DNA from: Piscibacillus sp052246295 | Lineage (GTDB): Bacteria > Bacillota > Bacilli > Bacillales > Alkalibacillaceae | Strand: one strand, 5' to 3' | DNA: 64,000 nt | Assembly (NCBI GenBank): GCA_052246295.1 | Contig: JBQQCO010000016.1 | Shown here: piece by piece, positions 24,809 to 33,890 of the stretch | How the letters are laid out: the number at the start of each line of letters is the position of its first letter | How positions within the stretch are numbered: position 1 is the first letter of the stretch | Translations under genes and position numbers: made by a program | Notes under the pieces: generated by a model | The model's input: only the letters and a program-made list of their open reading frames with translations | The model's database searches: none | Told to the model about the DNA's origin: nothing

Positions 24809-25936
24809 ATGAAATTAGTGAAATTATTTAGTGTTATATTTATTAGTTTATTAACTTTATTTGCTTGTTCCAATACAAATGAATCTGAAACCAATGATGA
24901 AGATCGAAAAATCGTGACATCTATCTACCCTATAGAGTACATAGTCTCTGAGATTGCTGGAGATTATGTAGACGTTGAAACCATTGTACCAGCTGGAGCT
25001 GATGCTCACTCATACGAACCTTCAACTAAAACAATGATGGAGTTATCTTCTTCTGATGGCTTTTTCTTCATTGGTGAAGGTATGGAAAGCTTTTCAGAAA
25101 CGATGGCGGAATCTGTTAAAGGTGAAGGCGTCGAGACTTTAAAACTAGCTGAATATGAAGAGCTATTTGAAGAGTTTAATGAAGGTGATCAAATTGATGT
25201 CAATGCTGTGGAGCATGATGAAGATGATCATGAAGATGAAAGCCATGAGCATGAAAATGAAGACAGTCATGAGCACGATCATGAAAGCGAACATGAAGAA
25301 GATCATGAACATGAAGAAGATGAGCATGAAGAACATGACCACGCTGAACATGAAGAAAATGAGCATGAGGAACATGAAGGTGAGCATGCTGAAGATGAAC
25401 ACGCAGACCATGATCACGGTGATTTTGACCCACATTTCTGGTTAGATCCTATTCGTATGATTGATGCCGGTGATGTCGTTTTAGAACAATTAATTACAAT
25501 GTATCCTGAACAAGAAGATGCATTTAAACAAAACTATGAAGCCTTTAAAACTAATATGAAAGATTTAGATGAACAATATCAAAATGGTTTTGATCAAGAG
25601 ATTAATATCTTAGTTACTCACAAATCATTCTCTTATATTGAACAACGTTATCCAGTTAAGCAGTATTCAATCAGAGGGATTTCATCAGCTCAAGAGCCAT
25701 CTCAAAAAGAATTGCAACAGTTATTTGATCAAATTAATGAGTTACAAATTGAACACATGATTTTAGAAACAAATTCTGATGACCGATTAGCTCAAACGAT
25801 TGCCGATGAACTTGGTTTGAAACAATACAAGTTAAGTAATTTATCCACGCGTACTGAAGAAGAAGTACAGGATGAGAAAGACTATTATGATATTATGATT
25901 GAGAACTTAAATGTTCTAAAGGAAATTTATCAATAA
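24809..25936 (+). CDS. znuA: ZnuA/AdcA-type zinc-binding lipoprotein with long His-rich loop
   Basis: A 375-residue solute-binding protein of the ZnuABC zinc importer. Lipobox LLTLFACS gives a lipid-anchored mature protein. Zinc ligands are in PAGADAHSYEPS, DFDPHFWLDP and LVTHKSFSYIEQRYPV. Between them, about residues 135-208, lies a very long His/Glu/Asp loop, typical of zinc sites in this family though longer than usual. I use the ATG after GGAGGAGAAACC, not the TTG within the ribosome site. First gene of znuA-znuC-znuB-zur. Confidence 0.93.
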   Translation: MKLVKLFSVIFISLLTLFACSNTNESETNDEDRKIVTSIYPIEYIVSEIAGDYVDVETIVPAGADAHSYEPSTKTMMELSSSDGFFFIGEGMESFSETMAESVKGEGVETLKLAEYEELFEEFNEGDQIDVNAVEHDEDDHEDESHEHENEDSHEHDHESEHEEDHEHEEDEHEEHDHAEHEENEHEEHEGEHAEDEHADHDHGDFDPHFWLDPIRMIDAGDVVLEQLITMYPEQEDAFKQNYEAFKTNMKDLDEQYQNGFDQEINILVTHKSFSYIEQRYPVKQYSIRGISSAQEPSQKELQQLFDQINELQIEHMILETNSDDRLAQTIADELGLKQYKLSNLSTRTEEEVQDEKDYYDIMIENLNVLKEIYQ

Positions 25937-25947
25937 GGGTGATTTAA

Positions 25948-26703
25948 ATGACTAACCCAATATTATCGGTCGGTAACGTTCATCATCGTTATGAACAACA
26001 ACCGGTTTTAGAAGATATAAATTTTGAAGTTGAAGAAGGATCGTTTGTTGGGCTTGTTGGCCCCAACGGTTCTGGTAAAACAACGCTAATTAAGTTATTA
26101 CTTGGTGTGGAAAAATTACAGCGCGGTCAGATTACTGCCTTTGGTCAACCTATTCAAAAGTTTAAAAATAAAGGGCGAATTAGTTACGTTTCTCAAAAAG
26201 CTAATTCCTTTGGTCGCGGTTTTCCTGCTACTGTAAAAGAAGTCGTATCCATGGGAATTATTAATAATCGGAATCCACTTTTACCGAATCAAAAAAACAA
26301 TCTTGAACTTGTGAAAGATGCACTTAAACAGGTGAACATGGAACAATATTTGAACCGTAATATTGGAGATTTATCTGGTGGACAACAGCAGCGTGTGTTC
26401 ATCGCCAGAGCTATTGTTAACAAACCGAAACTTTTAATTTTAGATGAGCCAACTGTTGGGGTCGACTCACAAAACGTTGAACAGTTCTATCAACTATTAG
26501 CTAAATTAAATCAAGAACTTGGTATTACACTTGTCTTGGTATCACATGACATTGGGGCCATTACCACTTATGTGACTGATTTATTATGTTTAAATCGATC
26601 AATTCACTACCATGGGAACCCTAATGATTTTGAAAATATGTCAGATGAACAACGCTCTAAGCTTTACGGACACAACATTAATACGATTACACACAATCAC
26701 TAG
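25948..26703 (+). CDS. znuC: ZnuC, zinc ABC transporter ATPase
   Basis: A 251-residue ATPase. Walker A GPNGSGKTT (about 37-45), signature LSGGQQQR (about 141-148), Walker B LLILDEPTVGVD. ATG behind AAGGGTG, 11 bp after znuA. Confidence 0.93.
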   Translation: MTNPILSVGNVHHRYEQQPVLEDINFEVEEGSFVGLVGPNGSGKTTLIKLLLGVEKLQRGQITAFGQPIQKFKNKGRISYVSQKANSFGRGFPATVKEVVSMGIINNRNPLLPNQKNNLELVKDALKQVNMEQYLNRNIGDLSGGQQQRVFIARAIVNKPKLLILDEPTVGVDSQNVEQFYQLLAKLNQELGITLVLVSHDIGAITTYVTDLLCLNRSIHYHGNPNDFENMSDEQRSKLYGHNINTITHNH

Positions 26704-26715
26704 AAAGGGGCGATG

Positions 26716-27582
26716 ATGTTGTTAGAAGCACTTTTTCAATACGAACTACTCAGAAATACATTTTATACAGGATTACTTGTCGGCCTAATTGCCCCTTTAC
26801 TAGGTGCATTCATTGTGGTTAGACGCCAATCAATGATTGCAGATGGTTTATCACATGTCACCTTAGCAGGATTAGCTTTTGGACTACTAATGCAGAAAAA
26901 ATACACTCTACTCATCTTCACCCCATTTCATACGGGTATTCTGTTTTCTATTATTGGAGCGCTCATTATTGAAAATTTACGCGATGTTTATAAAGCTTTT
27001 CAAGAAATTGCGATTCCAATCATATTATCCGTCGGTGTTGGCTTGAGTATTGTGTTCATTGCTTTAGCAGATGGAATTAACACGGATATTTACACGTATT
27101 TATTCGGTTCGATTGCTGCTATTAGTGGAGATGATTTAAAATTAATTTTATTTATATCATGGATTGTTATTATATTTATCTTTTTAACTTATAGGGATTT
27201 ATTTGCCTTATCATTTGATTCGGAGTTTGCGATTGTCTCAGGTGTTAAAGCTAAGACACTTAACTTTGTTTTTATTCTTATGACGGCACTAGTCATCTCA
27301 GCTTCGATTCGAATTGTTGGGGTATTACTTGTTTCAGCATTAATGACACTCCCAGTTGCGACAGCTATGAGACTAGCAAAAAGTTTTAAACAAACGATTT
27401 TTTATAGTATTATTTATGGTGAGGTTGCTGTTATAATTGGACTTATTACAGGGTATTATTTCGAAATCCCACCAGGTGGTACAATTGTAATCACTTCTGC
27501 TTTATTATTAGGCTTCACATTGCTTTTTAATAAGGTGAGGGTGTCACGAGCTCAAAAAAAGGATGATGGTTATGCAACTTAA
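26716..27582 (+). CDS. znuB: ZnuB, zinc ABC transporter permease
   Basis: A 288-residue polytopic membrane protein of the ABC-3 family, with about eight hydrophobic segments. Typical sequences are ALLGAFIVVRRQSMIADGLS near the N-terminus and GVLLVSALMTLPVATAM near residue 204. I chose the second of two adjacent ATGs for its spacing from AAAGGGG. It overlaps zur by 11 bp. Confidence 0.92.
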   Translation: MLLEALFQYELLRNTFYTGLLVGLIAPLLGAFIVVRRQSMIADGLSHVTLAGLAFGLLMQKKYTLLIFTPFHTGILFSIIGALIIENLRDVYKAFQEIAIPIILSVGVGLSIVFIALADGINTDIYTYLFGSIAAISGDDLKLILFISWIVIIFIFLTYRDLFALSFDSEFAIVSGVKAKTLNFVFILMTALVISASIRIVGVLLVSALMTLPVATAMRLAKSFKQTIFYSIIYGEVAVIIGLITGYYFEIPPGGTIVITSALLLGFTLLFNKVRVSRAQKKDDGYAT

Positions 27583-27982
27583 TCAAGCTCTATCAATCTT
27601 AAAAGATGAAGGTTATAAATATACTGAGAAACGTGAGGATATCTTAAACTTCTTTAATCAGGAGGATGGATACCGTACGGCTAATGATTTATTGAATCAT
27701 TTAAATCAAAAATATGATGGCATTAGTTTTGACACGATCTATCGTAATTTACATCTTTTTAGTGAGTTGAATATACTTGAATCGACTGAATTAAACGGAG
27801 AGAAACATTTCCGTTTATCGTGTGGTCATGAAGAGCACCACCATCATTTTATTTGTAAGTCTTGTGGAAAAACAAAGGCAATCAAGTCTTGTCCTATGAA
27901 TCTTTTAAATGTTGATTTTAAGGGCTATTTAATCGAAAATCATAAATTTGAAATATACGGACTATGTCCGAGCTGTAATTAA
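27572..27982 (+). CDS. zur: Zur, zinc-responsive Fur-family repressor
   Basis: A 136-residue Fur-family protein: winged helix (KYTEKREDILNFFNQEDGYR; ISFDTIYRNLHLF), a His-rich hinge (CGHEEHHHHFICKSCGK) and structural CxxC pairs (CKSC, CPSC). Identified as Zur, not Fur or PerR, by its place in the znu operon and the Zur box upstream. Negative feedback is expected. The ATG follows AAAGGATG. Confidence 0.9.
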   Translation: MQLNQALSILKDEGYKYTEKREDILNFFNQEDGYRTANDLLNHLNQKYDGISFDTIYRNLHLFSELNILESTELNGEKHFRLSCGHEEHHHHFICKSCGKTKAIKSCPMNLLNVDFKGYLIENHKFEIYGLCPSCN

Positions 27983-27985
27983 AGG

Positions 27986-28016
27986 AACCGTTCTAACTCA
28001 AGTTAGAACGGTTTTT
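27986..28016 (+). terminator. znu operon terminator
   Basis: AACCGTTCTAACT pairs with AGTTAGAACGGTT (two-base loop) followed by TTTATT. Confidence 0.9.
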
Positions 28017-28044
28017 ATTGTGACTCTATAAATGTTGAATTGGG

Positions 28045-28226
28045 TTTCGCTAAAATGACGGTTTGTTTCTCCAGAATGACTCGAGGTTTCGCTAAAGTCC
28101 TTGTTGGTTTTGCCAGAACGACGCAAGGTTTCGCCAAAGTTCATGCTGGTTTCGCCAGAATGACGCAAGGTTTCGCCAAAGTATGGCAAACTTTCGCTAA
28201 AATGAAGGTTTGTTTCGCCAATCAAG
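28045..28226. repeat. Intergenic 21-bp array, word TTTCGCCAAAG / TTTCGCCAGAA
   Basis: Nine units at exact 21-bp steps (28045, 28066, 28087, 28108, 28129, 28150, 28171, 28192, 28213). Two spacer types recur (GACGCAAGG and variants). Both strands are open as pseudo-proteins (repeating GFAKV or GETLRHS), which I do not call as genes. Between convergent zur and ftsW. Confidence 0.95.
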
Positions 28227-28254
28227 TAAAAATATTAGATCAAGCCACTACTAT

Positions 28255-28380
28255 CCTCACGTGCACTCTACTCAATTTCAACGCTACTTTGTCTGATTTC
28301 GCGTGCACTTCTCTTGTTTTCAACGACATATCTTCCCTTTTCATAATCATTTCACCCGATTATAACGACATTTTACTTAT
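28255..28380. repeat. Second 21-bp array, word TTTCAACGAC
   Basis: Directly after the previous array, the same 21-bp step continues with another word: starts at 28276, 28297, 28318, 28339 and 28360, plus a probable earlier unit at 28255 (CACGTGCACT, matching GCGTGCACTT at 28301). More decayed than the first array. Together the two fill the 400-bp gap before the ftsW terminator. Confidence 0.75.
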
Positions 28381-28385
28381 GTTAC

Positions 28386-28420
28386 AAAAAAAGCTGACCC
28401 AAAACGAATTGGATCAGCTA
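28386..28420 (-). terminator. ftsW terminator
   Basis: AGCTGATCC pairs with GGGTCAGCT around a ten-base loop, followed by TTTTTTT on the minus strand, immediately beyond the stop. Confidence 0.85.
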
Positions 28421-28424
28421 ATTT

Positions 28425-29594
28425 TTATTTTACCGAACGCAACGGGCGTTGAGTTGGTGTGTCTTCTTCACTCTCTTCTACATAACCGCGTTTCATGTTA
28501 CCTTTAATCGCAATGTTCATGAGAACCCCGAGTGTCGCGAATGTAATTAATAACGACGAACCACCATAACTGATTAATGGTAACGTAATACCTGTAATCG
28601 GCATACTTCCAGATACAGCGCCTAGATTAATAATAACCTGACTTATAATCTGGAATGTGATTCCTAATGCTAATAATCTGCCAAAATGATCTGGAGCACG
28701 TTTGGCAATCAAAACGCCTTTGTACATAAACACCATAAAGGTAATGATGACAAAGAGAACACCAAATAATCCAAGCTCTTCTGCAATGACAGATAAAATG
28801 AAATCAGTGTGGGCTTCAGGTAAGAAGCCTGCCTTTTGAACGCCACTTCCTAACCCTACACCATTGACCTTTCCTGAAGCGATCGCAATGAGTGATTGGA
28901 CGAGTTGGTAACCCTCACCCGCTGGATCTTCGAATGGATTTAAGAATGATGTAAATCGGTCACGCCGATAGCCAGCTCCAAAAATCAATAAGATGACTAG
29001 GCCTAAAGCGGCTCCGCCAAGTGCAAAAATATGTGTGAACCTTGCTCCCGAAAACAATAAGACGATTCCGCATGCCATAAGAATGGATGTTGCTGTACCT
29101 AAGTCAGGCTGCAGGATAATCAATCCAAACACTAATCCCAAAAGCAAAATCGGTGGCAATAGACCTTGAAAGAAATTGTCTAGTCGATCTTGCTTTCTCG
29201 TTAATATATGCGCAAAATACAGAACCATTGTAATTTTTGCTAATTCAGATGGTTGAAATAAGAACACCTTGAAATCTAACCAACGTGTCGCACCGTTAAC
29301 CGTATGTCCCATACCGGCTATAACTAGAAATAATAAAATCACGGTTACAAAAAATGCGATCTTAGTTAATTTTCTTAATGAACGATAGGAAAACATACTC
29401 GCAAAGAAAAAGATAACGAGCCCCAGTATGAGCCACGTTCTTTGTCTACGGAAATAATAACCTGAGTCGTTTATGCTTGGATCTAAACCAGCTTCAACAA
29501 AGCTAGCACTATATACCATAACTAGTCCAAACAATGAAAGTATTAATATAATCACTAATAATGGATAATCCATATTTTTTAAATGTTTTTTCAA
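28425..29594 (-). CDS. ftsW: FtsW/SpoVE/RodA-family peptidoglycan glycosyltransferase
   Basis: About 389 residues with ten hydrophobic segments. SEDS landmarks: GATRWLDFKVFLFQPSELAK (about 103-122), QPDLGTATSIL (about 164), and near the C-terminus GVLMNIAIKG after SYGGSSLLITFATLG. The SEDS family polymerises glycan strands; FtsW is the divisome member. I place the start at TTG following AGGACGGTG; GTG three codons earlier overlaps that ribosome site. FtsW rather than RodA or SpoVE is by overall resemblance only. Confidence 0.82.
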   Translation of the reverse strand: MKKHLKNMDYPLLVIILILSLFGLVMVYSASFVEAGLDPSINDSGYYFRRQRTWLILGLVIFFFASMFSYRSLRKLTKIAFFVTVILLFLVIAGMGHTVNGATRWLDFKVFLFQPSELAKITMVLYFAHILTRKQDRLDNFFQGLLPPILLLGLVFGLIILQPDLGTATSILMACGIVLLFSGARFTHIFALGGAALGLVILLIFGAGYRRDRFTSFLNPFEDPAGEGYQLVQSLIAIASGKVNGVGLGSGVQKAGFLPEAHTDFILSVIAEELGLFGVLFVIITFMVFMYKGVLIAKRAPDHFGRLLALGITFQIISQVIINLGAVSGSMPITGITLPLISYGGSSLLITFATLGVLMNIAIKGNMKRGYVEESEEDTPTQRPLRSVK

Positions 29595-29671
29595 TCGTAA
29601 CACCGTCCTATACTTATCATAACTGAAAAACGATGCAAACAGAATAGGATATTTTACTCGTTATGTAAGAA

Positions 29672-29705
29672 AAGCTATTCAGATTAATGACCTGAATAGC
29701 TTCTT
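29672..29705 (-). terminator. Terminator of ABC-F gene
   Basis: AAGCTATTCAG pairs with CTGAATAGCTT around a short loop, with TTTTC following on the minus strand. Confidence 0.8.
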
Positions 29706-29710
29706 TAATA

Positions 29711-31321
29711 TTACACACTTGGTTGTGTATTAATTTTCTTAACATCATCTAGGTATTCTTCGTACGTCATAGACTTGTCGATGATGCCTTCATCCTTAAT
29801 TTCGATAATGCGGTTCGCGATGGTTTGAATGAATTGGTGGTCGTGTGAACTAAAGATGACCGACCCTTTAAACTTAATCAGACCGTTGTTTAACGATTGA
29901 ATGGACTCTAGGTCTAAGTGGTTTGTCGGATCATCTAAAATTAGGACGTTGGCATTGCTTAACATCATACGTGACAGCATACAACGTACTTTTTCTCCAC
30001 CGGATAAGACGCTGGCTTTCTTAAATACGTCATCACCAGAGAATAGCATACGACCTAAGAAGCTACGCATAAATGTTTCTGTCTCATCTTCTGGCGCGTA
30101 TTGACGTAACCAATTGATTAAGTTCTTGTCAGAGCCTTCGAAGAATTCTGAGTTGTCTTTAGGGAAGTACGATTGAGATGTCGTGACACCCCATTTGTAT
30201 TCACCTTCATCCGGCTCCATTTCACCCATGATGATCTTCATGAGCGTGGTCACGGCTAAATCGTCACCTAATAACGCGACTTTATCATCTTTTTCAAGTC
30301 TGAACGTCACATTATTTAACACTTTTTTGCCGTCGATTGTTTTGCTTAAGTTTTTAACCTCTAGTAGGTCATTTCCAATCTCACGTTCAGGCGTGAACGC
30401 GATATAAGGATATTTTCTTGATGATGGTTTAATATCGTCAATTTCAATTTTGTCTAAAAGCTTCTTACGCGATGTTGCCTGGCGCGATTTCGAGGCATTT
30501 GCACTGAAACGCGCAATAAATTCTTTTAGTTCTTTTACTTTTTCTTCTTTTTTCTTGTTTTGTTCCTGTTGCATCTTAAGTGCTAACTGGCTTGATTCGT
30601 ACCAGAAATCATAGTTCCCGACATATAGCGTAATTTTTTCAAAGTCTAAGTCTGCAATATGAGTACAGACGTTGTTTAAGAAATTACGGTCGTGCGAGAC
30701 AACAATAACCGTATTTTCAAAGTTAATTAAAAACTCTTCTAACCAACGAATCGCTTGAATATCAAGTCCGTTTGTCGGCTCGTCTAAAAGTAAGATATCT
30801 GGATTACCGAATAAAGCTTGAGCAAGTAAGACTTTTACACGATCTGATTCAGATAGCTCTGACATTTTCTTATCGTGCACTTCATCAGTTACGCCTAAAC
30901 CACGTAATAATGTTGCAGCATCGCCTTCAGCTTCCCAACCGTTTAATTCAGCAAATTCACCTTCAAGCTCGGCTGCGCGCATACCATCTTCTTCAGTAAA
31001 CTCGCCTTTTGAATAGATCTCATCTTTTTCTTTCATGATTTCATGTAGGCGTGTGTGTCCCATAACGACAACATCAAGCACCGTTTCATCTTCATAAGCA
31101 TAGTGATCCTGTTTTAAAACAGCAATACGCTCATCTTTCCCGACTGAAACATGACCTTCTTGAGGTTCAATTTCACCAGATAATATTTTTAAAAACGTTG
31201 ATTTACCAGCACCGTTTGCACCGATTAAACCGTAACAATTTCCGTTTGTAAATTTTATTGATACATTTTCAAATAGTTTACGACTTGGAAAGCGTAAACT
31301 GACGTTTGTTGCTTGTAGCAT
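29711..31321 (-). CDS. ykpA: ABC-F ATPase, YkpA/YbiT type
   Basis: A 536-residue soluble double-ATPase, no membrane domain. First domain: Walker A GANGAGKST (about 34-42), Walker B DILLLDEPTNGLD. The linker at about 235-290 is Lys/Glu-rich. The second domain has a changed Walker A (LLGDDLAVTTLMK in place of GxNGxGKST) but an intact signature (LSGGEKVR) and Walker B (LILDDPTNHLD); the first signature reads LSESDRVKV. ABC-F proteins act on ribosomes. The start follows TGTGGAGGAC. Confidence 0.85.
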   Translation of the reverse strand: MLQATNVSLRFPSRKLFENVSIKFTNGNCYGLIGANGAGKSTFLKILSGEIEPQEGHVSVGKDERIAVLKQDHYAYEDETVLDVVVMGHTRLHEIMKEKDEIYSKGEFTEEDGMRAAELEGEFAELNGWEAEGDAATLLRGLGVTDEVHDKKMSELSESDRVKVLLAQALFGNPDILLLDEPTNGLDIQAIRWLEEFLINFENTVIVVSHDRNFLNNVCTHIADLDFEKITLYVGNYDFWYESSQLALKMQQEQNKKKEEKVKELKEFIARFSANASKSRQATSRKKLLDKIEIDDIKPSSRKYPYIAFTPEREIGNDLLEVKNLSKTIDGKKVLNNVTFRLEKDDKVALLGDDLAVTTLMKIIMGEMEPDEGEYKWGVTTSQSYFPKDNSEFFEGSDKNLINWLRQYAPEDETETFMRSFLGRMLFSGDDVFKKASVLSGGEKVRCMLSRMMLSNANVLILDDPTNHLDLESIQSLNNGLIKFKGSVIFSSHDHQFIQTIANRIIEIKDEGIIDKSMTYEEYLDDVKKINTQPSV

Positions 31322-31395
31322 AATAAAAGTCCTCCACAAAATAAAGTTAACCTTTATCATTATAGCATCTATGTGGAGGGTTTGACGAATTTTAA

Positions 31396-32529
31396 CTAAG
31401 GCTTTAATACAACCTTAATACAATCGTCTTCACGTCCATTAAAAATTTTATACCCATGTGCCGCTTCTTCTAACGGCAACGTGTGAGTGATAATCTCTGT
31501 TGGATCAATTTTTTCATCGATAATCATGTCATATAATTTTGGCATTATCGGAATAACTGGAGCTTGGCCCATCTTCAACGTGACGTTTCTTGAGAAAAAC
31601 GCACCTAATGGGAAAACATTATAATTACTGCCGTAAACACCTGTTAGCTGTACCGTACCAGCTTTTTTAACCGCTTTAGTAGATATCTGAATCGGGCCCA
31701 GTGTTCCACCTTGAAGCTTCAACTTTTGTTCTAAAAATTCAAGAGGCGACTTCTTTCCATCCATTCCTACACAGTCAATCACGACATCTGCACCGCCTCT
31801 AGTGATCTCTTTTAGGTGCTCACCCATGTCTGGGTACTTCGTAAACTCAAAAACCTCAACATGATTAGTACGTTTGGCATGGTCCATCCGGTAGTCCAAA
31901 TAATCAATGGCGATGACTCGTTCTGCCCCTTTAAGCCAAGCAAATTTTTGCGCCATCAATCCTACTGGTCCACACCCTAATACAATCACCGTATCTCCTT
32001 CTTTGACCCCTGCGTGTTCAACACTCCAATACGCAGTTGGCAACACATCTGAAAGGAATAATAATCTTTCGTCTTCCATTTCATTATCTTCAGGTACGAC
32101 AAATGGTGTATAATTCCCAAACGGCACTCTTAAATACTCTGCTTGACCTCCAGGATGGTTACCAAATTTTTCGGTATAACCAAAATATCCTCCTGAATCA
32201 TAATGAGGATTCGAATGATCACACTGGCTTGTAATACCTTGATCACAATAAGAACATCTCCCACAAGCAACGTTAAACGGAATAATTACCCGGTCACCCT
32301 TTTTCACCTTTGTTACTTCAGGCCCTACCTCTTCAACAATGCCCATTGGCTCGTGCCCAATCATATATCCTTTTGGAAGTGGCATGTTGCCTTGATATAA
32401 GTGTAAGTCAGATCCACATATGGCCGTTGATGTAATTTTGACAATGATGTCGTCCTTCTTTTCTAATTTTGGATCATCTTCTTCAGTAACAGCCACCTTG
32501 TATGGCATTCGATAAGTAACGGCTTTCAT
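31396..32529 (-). CDS. Zinc-dependent alcohol dehydrogenase family protein
   Basis: A 377-residue medium-chain dehydrogenase. Catalytic zinc: CGSDLHLYQG (Cys 36 region) and GHEPMGIVEEVG; structural zinc: CGRCSYCDQGITSQC; NAD-binding GCGPVGLMAQKFA near 188-200. Resembles the glutathione-independent formaldehyde dehydrogenase-like group (long insertion GYFGYTEKFGNHPGGQAEYL). Substrate not predictable. Start behind GGAG, five codons inside the longest frame. Confidence 0.88.
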   Translation of the reverse strand: MKAVTYRMPYKVAVTEEDDPKLEKKDDIIVKITSTAICGSDLHLYQGNMPLPKGYMIGHEPMGIVEEVGPEVTKVKKGDRVIIPFNVACGRCSYCDQGITSQCDHSNPHYDSGGYFGYTEKFGNHPGGQAEYLRVPFGNYTPFVVPEDNEMEDERLLFLSDVLPTAYWSVEHAGVKEGDTVIVLGCGPVGLMAQKFAWLKGAERVIAIDYLDYRMDHAKRTNHVEVFEFTKYPDMGEHLKEITRGGADVVIDCVGMDGKKSPLEFLEQKLKLQGGTLGPIQISTKAVKKAGTVQLTGVYGSNYNVFPLGAFFSRNVTLKMGQAPVIPIMPKLYDMIIDEKIDPTEIITHTLPLEEAAHGYKIFNGREDDCIKVVLKP

Positions 32530-32650
32530 CAAACTCAACTCCATTTTTTCTTGTAGTTTGCCAGTAATAATTCCTTTTTATCCCTTTTATATAAAATCTT
32601 GAAATGAGCAGATTAAATAGTAAATGTAAAATTTAATGAGGGAAAACAAC

Positions 32651-33856
32651 ATGAATAAACAAGTCAGTGTTTGGTGTATTGTATCCATGGCATCGATCCC
32701 TTTAGTCATGACTTTAGGAAATTCGATGCTTATTCCGGTATTACCTATTTTTGAAAAAGAATTGAATATTAGTTCATTTCAATCGAGTTTAATTATTACG
32801 GTTTATTCGATTGCTGCTATTCTTTTAATCCCAATTGCTGGGTACTTATCAGACAGGATTGGCCGTAAGAAAGTAATTGTCCCTAGTCTAATCCTGACTT
32901 TGATTGGTGGACTTGTTGCAGGTCTAGCCTCCATTTGGTCTGATAACCCATTTCTTTGGATTATGCTCGGACGTGTTTTACAAGGCTTTGGCGCAGCTGG
33001 GGCAGCTCCCATTGTTTTACCTCTCGTTGGAGATTTATATAAAGATGATGATGAAAAGGCGAGCTCCTGTTTAGGCATTATTGAGACGTCTAATACGTTC
33101 GGGAAAGTTTTAAGTCCTATCGTCGGGGCAGCCTTAGCAGCTTGGATCTGGCATGTTCCATTTTTCGCTATTTCTGTATTCAGTCTTATTTCATTAGTGT
33201 TTGTTTTTATGTTTATTAAGGTGCCAAAAGACAAAGATCCGCAAGTTGACTTTAAGACTTTTTTTCAAAATACGAAAGAAACATTTAGACGGGAAGGCAA
33301 CTGGTTATATGTCGTATTTGGTATTGGAATTTACACCATGCTTGTTTTATTTGCGATTCTTTTTTATCTATCGGATATATTAGAAAAACAACATGACATA
33401 GAAGGAGTTAAAAAAGGGATTATTTTAGCCATACCGCTTTTAGTGTTATGTATCGCCTCACTCATGGCTGGTAATTCAATTAAGGGTAATTTAAATACGA
33501 TGAGAATGATTTTAATTGTAGGATTAATTGTGATGGGGGCTTTAGTTCCGTTCGTCGGATTTTTTGAACAAAACGTTAGAGTGTTACTCCTGATTACAAG
33601 TGCGGTTGGGCTTGCCATTGGTGCCTTACTCCCCACTCTTGATGCAATGATCACAGAAAATATCGACAAGGGAGAACGTGGTACCATTACATCAATTTAC
33701 AGTTCAGCACGTTTTATCGGTGTGGCATTAGGACCACCATTAATTTCGATTTCCATGTCAGATGGTCTACAAATAACTTCAATTATAGCTGGGATTTTAG
33801 CATTCGGAATATTAATCTGCGTCTTTGTTTTTATCAAAGCACCAGGTAATAGCTAA
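32651..33856 (+). CDS. MFS transporter
   Basis: A 401-residue protein with about 12 transmembrane segments. Motif A is GYLSDRIGRKK (about 66-76); ALGPPLISISMS near the C-terminus. The pattern suits a drug- or small-molecule:proton antiporter of the DHA1/DHA12 type. Start ATG behind GAGGG. Substrate unknown. Confidence 0.85.
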   Translation: MNKQVSVWCIVSMASIPLVMTLGNSMLIPVLPIFEKELNISSFQSSLIITVYSIAAILLIPIAGYLSDRIGRKKVIVPSLILTLIGGLVAGLASIWSDNPFLWIMLGRVLQGFGAAGAAPIVLPLVGDLYKDDDEKASSCLGIIETSNTFGKVLSPIVGAALAAWIWHVPFFAISVFSLISLVFVFMFIKVPKDKDPQVDFKTFFQNTKETFRREGNWLYVVFGIGIYTMLVLFAILFYLSDILEKQHDIEGVKKGIILAIPLLVLCIASLMAGNSIKGNLNTMRMILIVGLIVMGALVPFVGFFEQNVRVLLLITSAVGLAIGALLPTLDAMITENIDKGERGTITSIYSSARFIGVALGPPLISISMSDGLQITSIIAGILAFGILICVFVFIKAPGNS

Positions 33857-33857
33857 A

Positions 33858-33890
33858 AAGATGAGGGCTACTCTCCCTCATCTTCTTTTT
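33858..33890. terminator. Bidirectional terminator between MFS and CDF genes
   Basis: AAGATGAGGG pairs with CCCTCATCTT, followed by CTTTTT on the plus strand. The hairpin includes the stop and last codons of the minus-strand CDF gene, so the two genes share it. Confidence 0.8.

Noticed and set aside
25155..25445. Met-rich and His-rich frames over znuA
   Set aside because: Shadows of the His/Glu/Asp repeat region in other frames.
27998..28507. Open frames of 155 and 75 codons over the 28-kb arrays
   Set aside because: Same cause: a repeat with a step divisible by three. The longer one also runs through a terminator and into ftsW antisense.
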